The position numbers and the translations under genes are program-made. A DNA stretch of 5,578 nucleotides from Bdellovibrionales bacterium RBG_16_40_8. Lineage in GTDB: Bacteria; Bdellovibrionota; Bdellovibrionia; Bdellovibrionales; UBA1609. Shown here piece by piece: positions 1-5,578 of the stretch (position 1 is its first letter; each line of letters starts with the position of its first letter). Under the pieces are notes generated by a model that worked only from the letters and a program-made list of their open reading frames with translations, was not told the DNA's origin and did no database searches. The stretch spans positions 25,930 through 31,507 of the forward strand of contig MEPT01000054.1 in NCBI GenBank assembly GCA_001769925.1, written 5' to 3'.

Positions 1-10
1 TGGAGTGGCC

Positions 11-34
11 ACCTGGCTAGTCTTTAGCCTAGGT
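11..34. other. hairpin upstream of the methyltransferase gene
   Basis: ACCTGGCTA (11-19) pairs with TAGCC (25-29) and AGGT (31-34) across a 5-nt loop (GTCTT), with T30 bulged out, giving 9 bp. No T-run follows on either strand, so it is not a convincing intrinsic terminator. It may be the 3' processing structure of an upstream transcript, a 5'-UTR element, or the edge of a repeat that continues off the window. The 8-bp palindrome GTGGCCAC lies just before it at 5-12. I see no convincing -35/-10 pair in 1-71. Confidence 0.35.
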
Positions 35-71
35 ACTGAACCGAAATACTGAAAATTCCGATAGATGATTT

Positions 72-1112
72 ATGCGGTCAGCTATCGAATGTCCTATTTG
101 TGCGAGCCCAAAAGCTAAAAGTTTGTATCTAGTAAAGGGTGCAGACGTGGTTGAGTGCTATCATTGCTCAATGATTTATGTACCAATACCGGCACCTGAA
201 TTTGCAAAAAATAATGATTCACTCGGGTATTATAATTACCGTTCTGAATTTACCAGTCATTTAATGACTTTTAATAAACGCTTAGAAGAGTCAGAAAAAT
301 ATTTGGGCCGAATGGGGAGAATTTTAGATATTGGCTGTGTGCTAGGACATATGGGAGAAGCCGCACGTAGACGAGGTTGGGATGTTTATGTCACCGACGT
401 GTCAGAATTTACAGTGTTAGAAGCGCGAAAAAATTTTGGGTTGAATGGGTTTATCTCAGCACCTGACAAACTCGCGGTAAAACCTGGTCGATTTGATCTT
501 ATAACGATGTACGATATGATGGAGCATTTGAGTCACCCGCTTGATCTTTTAAAAGATGTACGTAAAGCCCTATCTAGCTGCGGGATTTTACATATATCTA
601 CGTCTAATGCGCAAAGCTGGTCGGCTAAAATTATGGGTCGACATTGGTATCATTTAAAACCCAGTGAGCATTTGCTTTATTTCACACCAGAGACTTTGCG
701 TTCTTGTCTTGAGCGGACTGGATTTGAAGTGCTAAAGATTAAGTCTATTTGCACCTACATGCGAATTAATGATATTTTGCTACGCCTTGAGCGATACTCT
801 AAAAAGGGAGCCCGTTTTTTGCGCACCATAGCGCGAACTTTGGGGATTTCGGATTGGCGTGTTAAAATATTTACTGGTGAGATGCAGGCCTGGGCGCAAC
901 CAGCAGGCATTCGTAAAGAACAAAAAACTCAACCAGTAAAGGACATTTTAGATATTGTTTGTTGCTCGAACTGCCGTTCTGAGATTCAATTGTTTGAGGA
1001 GAGTGAAGCAATTTGCACTCAGTGTGAGCTTTCATTTGAAGTTGTAATGGGTGTAATTAATTTTTCAAAATATGCGAAACACGGCAAACAAAAAGTCATC
1101 GGTTCTTCCTAA
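72..1112 (+). CDS. class I SAM-dependent methyltransferase with N- and C-terminal zinc-ribbon-like Cys4 motifs
   Basis: This 346-residue protein probably transfers a methyl group from S-adenosylmethionine, most likely to a sugar, lipid-linked glycan or similar cell-envelope substrate; the substrate cannot be read from the sequence. Residues 7-32 carry a CPIC...CYHC zinc-ribbon-like motif (C7, C10, C29, C32). The Rossmann core follows: motif I ILDIGCVLGHMG (84-95), the acidic end of strand 2 at VTDVS (D109), and MYDMMEHLSHP (146-156), the D-xx-EH-xx-P pattern of Methyltransf_23/11-type enzymes. HWYHLKPSEHLLYFTPETL (191-209) and the ERTGFEV segment are also typical of that group. A second Cys4 motif (C298, C301, C315, C318) lies near the C-terminus and recalls a Trm112-like ribbon. 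An in-frame TGA at 66-68 limits the start to ATG 72 or later; no good Shine-Dalgarno precedes it. The last 41 bases overlap the next gene. Membership in a methyltransferase family is secure; the substrate is not. Confidence 0.88.
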   Translation: MRSAIECPICASPKAKSLYLVKGADVVECYHCSMIYVPIPAPEFAKNNDSLGYYNYRSEFTSHLMTFNKRLEESEKYLGRMGRILDIGCVLGHMGEAARRRGWDVYVTDVSEFTVLEARKNFGLNGFISAPDKLAVKPGRFDLITMYDMMEHLSHPLDLLKDVRKALSSCGILHISTSNAQSWSAKIMGRHWYHLKPSEHLLYFTPETLRSCLERTGFEVLKIKSICTYMRINDILLRLERYSKKGARFLRTIARTLGISDWRVKIFTGEMQAWAQPAGIRKEQKTQPVKDILDIVCCSNCRSEIQLFEESEAICTQCELSFEVVMGVINFSKYAKHGKQKVIGSS

Positions 1113-3144
1113 AGATATAGTTCGATATGATTTAATTCAATTTTGGGCATCTTGGCCTGCGCTTGCAGCTTTTTTTATTACGTTTTTTATTTATGCACTA
1201 ACAGCCCCTCGCTCTGTGACCTTTGAAGATTCTGGGTTATTTATACTTGAGGGGTATTATTGGGGGGTTTCGCATCCACCAGGTTATCCTATTTATACGT
1301 TTTTATCGTATTTATTTTCATTGTTACCGGTCGGTACAATTGCTTTTCGCGTGAGTTTGCTCTCAGTGCTATTAGGAGCCTTGAGTGCTTGGTTGATGTA
1401 TCTAATTTTTCAAAATATCACAAAAAAAACTACGCATGCATTTTTTGCTTCTTTGGTTGTGGCATTTTCTGCAACCCTATGGAGTCAAATGTTAGTGCCA
1501 GAGGTATATGCCCTAAATACTTTTTTATGCTTAGCGTTTTTTTACGCGTGTTTAATTTTACGTGATTTAGGCGATAAATTAAACGCGAAGCATTTTTTTA
1601 TTCTTGGTCTGATTGGGTCACTATCTCTTGCTAATCATTGGCCTATATTTGTGCTTTGCGGGCCAGGGTTTCTATTTTTGATTCGTAAAAATTGGCTAAA
1701 AATAAAATTTTTTATAGTTTTTTTTGCAGGTCTATCATTTTCTATTTTTGCGTATCTTTTCATGTGGTGGCGATCACTGCAAAATCCTGAAATATCGTTT
1801 TTAGGAGAAATTAAAAGTTTATCGATGCTTATTGATTTTATTGCGCGAAAAAACTATGTCGGCGGTGATGTTTCAGTGCTGCATTCATGGCGCGACGTTA
1901 TTAATTTTTATAGAGAGTTTTTTAGTCGATTGTTCTACAAAGATTTTTTTATTTTAGCTGCGCCGGTATTTGCGATAGGGGTATGGTTTCATTTTAAAAA
2001 GTCATCGCGATTTATTGGTTATTCTTTTTTGCAATTATTAGCCACTACTTCGCTGATACTGCCTTTTCTAATGCGATTAGAATACAATGATCTCACAGAA
2101 AACATTTTTCGCGTATTTTGGCTTGTTCCGTTTTTCGCGTATGGGTTTTTTGTTTTGCAAGGCGCGATTTGGCTTGAAATAAAAAGGCGGCATTTGGGAG
2201 TTATGCTTCTTTTTGTATGTGCAGTTGCCGGCTTAGCTTTAAATTTTCGTGAAAATAATTTGCGTACAGATCATTTTGGCGAAGATTATGGCAGAATTAT
2301 TCTAAGAAGTATTCCCCCCGGAGTGCCCCTTGTTGCCTCTGTTGATGGTGATGTCGGGCCTGTAGCGTATACCAATTTAATTTTAAAAGAAAATCCGACC
2401 ATAAAACTTTATACCGGTCCTGGGGTTTTTTTTCGTAATCGTATAGTTGACCCGCAAACCAAAGGGCAGAAAAGATGGCTTCAACACACGATTAACTTTG
2501 TGCGCGAAAATGGGCCGATTTACTCTCTTAAAGGACTACCTATTTTTGCAGGTCAAAAAGAACTTCCGATTAATTTTGATTTTAATGGGATTACTTACCG
2601 ATACACTGTAAATCCCGAAAAATCTGAGCCAATATCTGATACTACCTTGGCGGCTACTGAGCTTGCGCTAAAATACTATGTAGATGAACTTCACCTTAAT
2701 AATTGGCCCTATCATCGTGCGGCTATGGCGGCTAGATTGTGTAATATTCTGGTTCTTAGGGGAGTTGAAAAACACGAAGTATTTGAGCGCTCTCCTGATT
2801 GTCAGCAGGTTTTGGCAAGGCATATGGTAGCCACCGGCCGTCGAGAGCAGGGGGATGAATACTTTATGAAATGGATTAAGGCTATGAGACACCCTATAGT
2901 TAGTGAAAAGCAGGAATTTTTATTTCATTTTTTTATTAATCGTCTTGAAATAGTTAATGCTTTGAAATCTCATGAGCGCCAGCAACAACTATTTAAAGAG
3001 GCTCTGTCTATAGTTGAAACTTCGCTCTTTGATTATCCGCTTTGTGACAACAAACTGTATCCCGTACTTAACTCAATTAAAAATCAAGTTAAGCTCTCTA
3101 GCGCGGCCCTAGAGCAGCTTTCTGTATTTGCTAAGTGCGAGTAA
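1072..3144 (+). CDS. DUF2723 (TMEM260/GT-C-like) integral membrane protein, putative glycosyltransferase
   Basis: This is a 690-residue inner-membrane protein. Its N-terminal half shows the DUF2723 signature: FEDSGLF (51-57) in the first extracytoplasmic loop, where GT-C enzymes keep catalytic acidic residues (E52, D53); then VSHPPGYPIY (66-75), SATLWSQMLVPEVYALNTF (133-151), SLSLANHWP (183-191), MWWRSLQNPEISF (231-243) and RKNYVGG (259-265). About ten or eleven hydrophobic segments lie between residues 27 and 391. Residues 392-690 are soluble and end in a helical region; LRSIPPGVPLVASVDGD (411-427) fits the extracytoplasmic tail of the family. Eukaryotic TMEM260 is an O-mannosyltransferase using a lipid-linked sugar, so a protein- or glycan-directed glycosyltransferase role is inferred. 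The ATG at 1072 lies inside the methyltransferase gene; an in-frame TAA at 1054-1056 excludes a much earlier start, and no ATG, GTG or TTG occurs in the next 20 or so codons. There is no clear Shine-Dalgarno, so translational coupling is likely. Several 8-base A or T runs occur in the gene. Confidence 0.85.
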   Translation: MRNTANKKSSVLPKDIVRYDLIQFWASWPALAAFFITFFIYALTAPRSVTFEDSGLFILEGYYWGVSHPPGYPIYTFLSYLFSLLPVGTIAFRVSLLSVLLGALSAWLMYLIFQNITKKTTHAFFASLVVAFSATLWSQMLVPEVYALNTFLCLAFFYACLILRDLGDKLNAKHFFILGLIGSLSLANHWPIFVLCGPGFLFLIRKNWLKIKFFIVFFAGLSFSIFAYLFMWWRSLQNPEISFLGEIKSLSMLIDFIARKNYVGGDVSVLHSWRDVINFYREFFSRLFYKDFFILAAPVFAIGVWFHFKKSSRFIGYSFLQLLATTSLILPFLMRLEYNDLTENIFRVFWLVPFFAYGFFVLQGAIWLEIKRRHLGVMLLFVCAVAGLALNFRENNLRTDHFGEDYGRIILRSIPPGVPLVASVDGDVGPVAYTNLILKENPTIKLYTGPGVFFRNRIVDPQTKGQKRWLQHTINFVRENGPIYSLKGLPIFAGQKELPINFDFNGITYRYTVNPEKSEPISDTTLAATELALKYYVDELHLNNWPYHRAAMAARLCNILVLRGVEKHEVFERSPDCQQVLARHMVATGRREQGDEYFMKWIKAMRHPIVSEKQEFLFHFFINRLEIVNALKSHERQQQLFKEALSIVETSLFDYPLCDNKLYPVLNSIKNQVKLSSAALEQLSVFAKCE

Positions 3145-3163
3145 AAAGGTGCCAGGCACTTTT
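3145..3163. repeat. short REP-like palindrome or possible terminator after the DUF2723 gene
   Basis: GTGCC-A-GGCAC (3149-3159) is a perfect 11-bp palindrome flanked by AAAG on the left and TTTT on the right. In RNA it can fold as AAAGGTGC / GCACTTTT (8 pairs, one a G-U) around a CAG loop. It begins at the base after the stop codon, so it could act as a bidirectional intrinsic terminator, although the T-run is part of the stem and only four bases long. Palindromes of the GGTGCC-N-GGCACC type recur between genes in many bacterial genomes, so a dispersed REP-like element is the main alternative. Only one copy is present in this window. Confidence 0.5.
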
Positions 3164-3180
3164 ATGTGTCGCAGCTGCGT

Positions 3181-3186
3181 TATAAT
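3181..3186 (+). promoter_or_regulatory. possible -10 box (TATAAT)
   Basis: A perfect TATAAT lies 16-21 bases upstream of the decayed reading frame that opens at 3202. The hexamer 17 bases upstream (3158-3163, ACTTTT) is a poor -35 and overlaps the palindrome, and there is no extended -10 TG at the right spacing. In AT-rich DNA a single hexamer can arise by chance, so this is only a candidate promoter for the remnant at 3202-3468. Confidence 0.22.
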
Positions 3187-3201
3187 TAGCTGTAATTTTA
3201 A

Positions 3202-3468
3202 CAAGTTGTAGCTACACATGAACATGATGACGATCGTGTAGTGGCCACAGTTTCAAAGTATACATCATCTGGAAGTAATAAAGATAAAAAACAAGGGTGC
3301 AAAAATAAAAAGCATAAGCACTGTTAGTGTCACGAAGGTGGCGAAACTCAAACTACTTGTGATGGCACACTAAAAGACGGTATAGCTATTGACAATGTAA
3401 GAGGCGTTGCTACACCGCTAACAATCGATGGGCCTGGATATGCACTTTACGTCATTAGGCATTTGTAA
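3202..3468 (+). pseudogene. decayed His/Cys-rich small reading frame with one internal stop
   Basis: One frame stays open from the TAA at 3199-3201 to the TAA at 3466-3468 except for a TAG at 3325-3327. It reads VVATHEHDDDRVVATVSKY, then a Lys/Asn-rich stretch, CKNKKHKHC, the TAG, then CHEGGETQTTCDGT and a tail ending GYALYVIRHL. A single C-to-T change from CAG would make the TAG and would restore HKHCQCHEGG, a cluster that could bind metal. There is no in-frame ATG; GTG 3241 is the only obvious start-like codon, so the 5' end is also missing or unclear. I do not recognise the family. It may be the remnant of a small secreted or metal-binding protein, or a chance opening in non-coding DNA. 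It is the main content of the 487-base gap between the convergent genes. Confidence 0.35.
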
Positions 3469-3526
3469 GATATACTAACTAGAGCCTGGCGCGGAACTTC
3501 GATGCTACGTTGATTGATTTAAGAAC

Positions 3527-3574
3527 CAATTCAACACAAAATTTTCTCTGATGAATTTGAATTGCGATTTTTTT
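3527..3574 (+). terminator. weak hairpin plus T-run, possible plus-strand terminator
   Basis: CAATTCAA (3527-3534) and TTGAATTG (3557-3564) form a perfect 8-bp inverted repeat with a 22-base loop, followed after three bases by a run of T's (3568-3574). The stem is AT-rich and the loop long, so it would be a weak terminator. It lies about 60 bases past the stop of the decayed frame and could once have ended that unit. On the minus strand no T-run follows, so it does not serve the VWA gene. Confidence 0.25.
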
Positions 3575-3590
3575 CATTCATGGGGGGCAT

Positions 3591-3606
3591 CATGTCGACA
3601 GACATG
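3591..3606. other. small inverted repeat just beyond the VWA gene stop
   Basis: CATGTC (3591-3596) and GACATG (3601-3606) form a perfect 6-bp stem with a GACA tetraloop, 25 bases beyond the stop of the minus-strand VWA gene. No T-run follows in either direction, so it is a poor intrinsic terminator; it could stabilise the 3' end of the VWA mRNA. The short open frame beginning at ATG 3592 runs antisense into the VWA gene and is not called as a gene. Confidence 0.25.
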
Positions 3607-3631
3607 CGTGGTATTCAACAGGCGTCACCAT

Positions 3632-5578
3632 TTAATACTGGTAAGAAATATCGATCTGGGTGCCAAGTGGTGGCAAGGCAGCAAACGTTACACGATTACC
3701 TGATACGGTGAAAGTGGTAGAAAAACTTGGCGTGAATGTTACCGTAACAGAACCAACTAGTGGAGTGGTTGCTAAGTCATATGATTTGCTCATCTGAGTT
3801 ACATCATTTCCAATTTGAGTTAGTGTTATCGAATAATCTGGTTCGCAGATACTCACTGACATTCCACCTGTTAGTGTTGAAAGCTGAGTTAGTAGATTGC
3901 CATAGTTAGCATTGCCGCCAAACTGTGCTTGTTGTGTGTTGTAGCAAGCTGTATCTCCAGGTTTAACTATAATGCCGTAGCTAGATAATTTTTTTGCTGT
4001 ACCCCAAATAGTTTGAAATGCGCTAACTACAGTACTTGGCTGAGTGGCAATTATTGGTCCAGTAGATTGCTCATCTTCATCAGATAGAAAAACCACTGCT
4101 AGGTCGGCGTCATTTCTGAAAAACCCTACATTATCGGCGTTACGCAAATTAAATGCTTCGATTGTTGATTTCATACCCTCTTCGCGTCCTGATGGGCAAG
4201 TCCCAGACATTAAGCAATTAAGCGTTTCGGGGCGTTGAATAGTATTTTGAAAAACAGTTGTGTAACTTGGAGTTGATGGAGAGAGGATATATTCTCCAGC
4301 CGGACGGCCTGTTAGATCAAATAGTTGACCGCAATAGTTATTTGTACTGCCAACTGTACAATCAGTGGTAATGATGCCGGCCTGCCAGTCGACGCCCGAT
4401 AAAGCAGTGGTGAATGCAGAAAAGCGTGTGCCAAGAGCGGCTTGTTCTGTTTCCATAGATGCTGAGTTATCGTCGACAAACAATATATCGACTTTTCCGC
4501 CAGGACCTTTGGATATATATGTTTCAGTTGCTGAATTTATTGCAGAACGAATAAAATTGCGATTATCAGTACCAACATTGTTAGCAATATCAGTTTGTGA
4601 AACAATAATATTTTTTATCCCGTCTATGGCACTGAAATTAATAGCGGCATTAAACGTACCAGATGTACACGAAGTGGTACTTGGAGAGTCAACATCTCCG
4701 TATATATTAACAATTAAACTATTTTCGCAAGTGCCACTAATAGTGATTGCTGTTGGCGAAGATGAATTTGCAGCAGGGCTAGTTATCATTATAACAGGCG
4801 CAATACTATCACGAATAAAATTGCGGTTGTCTGAGCCTGTATTGCCAGCGGCATCAGTTTGTGATGCGATGATGTTTTTTGTGCCTTCAGCAGAAGAAAA
4901 TGTGACAGGTAGACTGAACGTACTAGCCGAGCAAGTCGTAGTTTGTGCAGATGCAACGCCAGTACCCGAGATATTAACAATTAGTCCATCTTCGCAAGCT
5001 CCTGTGAGTGTTAAATTTGTACGAAACACTGAATCTGCGGCAGGAGATAAAATCGACACGATTGGTGTAGTGCTGTCACGCACGAAGCTTCGCGAGTCAA
5101 AGCCAATATTGCCAGCGGCATCAGTTTGAGAAGCGGTTGTTTGTTTTGCCCCATCGTCTGACGTGAAATTAACAATTGCATTAAACGCGCCAGCTAAGCA
5201 TGCGCTAGTGACTGGGCTTACGGTGCCAGAGCCGCTTAAGATAACGTTAAGACCAGTCTCACATGTGCCGCTAATTATTGTACTTGCTCCAACGTAGCTG
5301 TTAGCAAGCGGAGAAGTTATAGCGACAGCCGGAGCCACAGTATCTTTTATAAAATTGCGTATTGATGTACCGATATTGCCGACTAAATCGGTTTGCGAAG
5401 CGCGTATTTCTTTAACCCCATCTCCAGCACTAAACGTTATTAAATCAGAAAAAATTCCTGCTACGCAAGCGGTACCCACTGTAGAAGAAACCCCGGTGCC
5501 CCAGAGAACTACAGTAATTCCAGTTTCGCAAGTACCTGATACAATCAAACCAGTTTGCGCAGCGGTGTTGACCAAAGG
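3632..5578 (-). CDS. large Ig-like repeat protein with C-terminal VWA domain, 5' end outside the window
   Basis: At least 648 residues are visible and the frame is open at the right edge; the TTG at 5575 is only the first start-like codon, so the true start and any signal peptide lie outside. Counting from that codon, residues 1-347 hold four tandem Ig-like repeats with motifs SGTCE, QTDxAGNxG, NFIRD and P-x-V-x-ITSPAANS. A VWA domain follows from about 361: VDILFVDDNSASM (D369, S371, S373 form the DxSxS metal-site motif), GREEGMKSTIEAF (463-475) and DLAVVFLSDEDE (491-502). Cysteines at 406, 415, 454, 460, 544 and 577 may form disulfides; SICEPDYS (575-582) precedes a beta-rich tail ending QIDISYQY. 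VWA domains of this kind bind ligands through a divalent metal. Abundant Ser/Thr, paired cysteines and very little Lys/Arg suit a secreted or cell-surface adhesin or ligand-binding protein. It converges with the DUF2723 gene. The function beyond binding or adhesion is inferred. Confidence 0.82.
   Translation of the reverse strand, partial: PLVNTAAQTGLIVSGTCETGITVVLWGTGVSSTVGTACVAGIFSDLITFSAGDGVKEIRASQTDLVGNIGTSIRNFIKDTVAPAVAITSPLANSYVGASTIISGTCETGLNVILSGSGTVSPVTSACLAGAFNAIVNFTSDDGAKQTTASQTDAAGNIGFDSRSFVRDSTTPIVSILSPAADSVFRTNLTLTGACEDGLIVNISGTGVASAQTTTCSASTFSLPVTFSSAEGTKNIIASQTDAAGNTGSDNRNFIRDSIAPVIMITSPAANSSSPTAITISGTCENSLIVNIYGDVDSPSTTSCTSGTFNAAINFSAIDGIKNIIVSQTDIANNVGTDNRNFIRSAINSATETYISKGPGGKVDILFVDDNSASMETEQAALGTRFSAFTTALSGVDWQAGIITTDCTVGSTNNYCGQLFDLTGRPAGEYILSPSTPSYTTVFQNTIQRPETLNCLMSGTCPSGREEGMKSTIEAFNLRNADNVGFFRNDADLAVVFLSDEDEQSTGPIIATQPSTVVSAFQTIWGTAKKLSSYGIIVKPGDTACYNTQQAQFGGNANYGNLLTQLSTLTGGMSVSICEPDYSITLTQIGNDVTQMSKSYDLATTPLVGSVTVTFTPSFSTTFTVSGNRVTFAALPPLGTQIDISYQY
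4535..5578 (-). repeat. tandem 267-bp repeats encoding Ig-like domains
   Basis: There are four units in the visible part: 5578-5333 (partial at the window edge), 5332-5066, 5065-4799 and 4798-4535. The first cysteine of each unit is at residue 16, 105, 194 and 283, exactly 89 apart; the second is at 37, 126, 215 and 303. The last unit therefore has one residue less between its cysteines. Nucleotide identity is locally high: 4840-4861 and 5107-5128 are identical over 22 bases at a 267-base offset, and 4547-4561 matches 4811-4825 at a 264-base offset. Conserved spacing with diverged sequence suggests duplication followed by drift or occasional gene conversion. More units probably lie beyond the right edge. 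Confidence 0.85.

Noticed and set aside
1260..1565. A 101-codon plus-strand frame inside the DUF2723 gene
   Set aside because: It is an alternative-frame shadow of a strongly supported membrane-protein frame, rich in Phe, Cys and Ser as expected from reading T-rich codons out of frame.
2668..2892. A 74-codon minus-strand frame antisense to the DUF2723 gene
   Set aside because: It lacks any recognisable motif or ribosome binding site and lies wholly within the conserved sense gene.
3592..3711. A 39-residue plus-strand frame starting ATG TCG ACA, preceded by a GGGGGG run
   Set aside because: Two thirds of it lies antisense within the VWA gene, the G-run is not a normal ribosome binding site at this spacing, and the peptide resembles nothing I know. 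It could be the 5' remnant of a lost gene but support is too thin.
4365..5129. A 254-codon open frame on the plus strand with its own repeating peptide motif
   Set aside because: It lies antisense to the Ig repeats of the minus-strand VWA gene; its apparent repeats are the reverse reading of the 267-bp units, whose length is a multiple of three. The opposite strand has recognisable domains and this frame has none.
4535..5578. CRISPR-like regular spacing
   Set aside because: The period is 267 bases, the units are continuous coding sequence with an open frame throughout, and there are no short direct repeats separated by unique spacers.

Overview
The window (about 5.6 kb, AT-rich, roughly 40% GC by eye) looks like a piece of a Gram-negative chromosome. 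The VWA protein style (DxSxS followed by FLSDEDE, with an SICEPDYS segment near the end) and the large secreted Ig-repeat protein are reminiscent of Bdellovibrionota or other former deltaproteobacteria. That placement is inference from protein style only; there is no rRNA or marker gene here.

Layout. (1) Positions 1-71 are a short leader holding a 9-bp hairpin with one bulged base. (2) Positions 72-3144 hold two plus-strand genes overlapping by 41 bp: a SAM-dependent methyltransferase with a Cys4 zinc-ribbon-like motif at each end, then a DUF2723 (TMEM260/GT-C-like) multi-membrane-span putative glycosyltransferase. They look like an operon for glycan or protein-glycan modification. (3) Positions 3145-3631 form a 487-bp gap between convergent genes. 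It holds a short REP-like palindrome directly after the DUF2723 stop, a possible promoter, a decayed His/Cys-rich reading frame with one internal TAG, and weak hairpins. (4) Positions 3632-5578 are the 3' part of a large minus-strand gene that runs off the right edge. It encodes at least four tandem Ig-like repeats with an 89-residue period and two cysteines each, then a VWA domain with a recognisable metal-site motif and a short beta-rich tail.

How the genes may work together. The methyltransferase and DUF2723 protein are probably co-translated and act on sugars or lipid-linked sugars at the inner membrane. The convergent gene makes a Ser/Thr-rich extracytoplasmic Ig-like protein, the general kind of substrate that the eukaryotic DUF2723 relative TMEM260 O-mannosylates. 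A modifier-substrate pairing is a hypothesis from neighbourhood and family knowledge, not shown by the sequence. I see no CRISPR array, tRNA, rRNA or intact mobile element.
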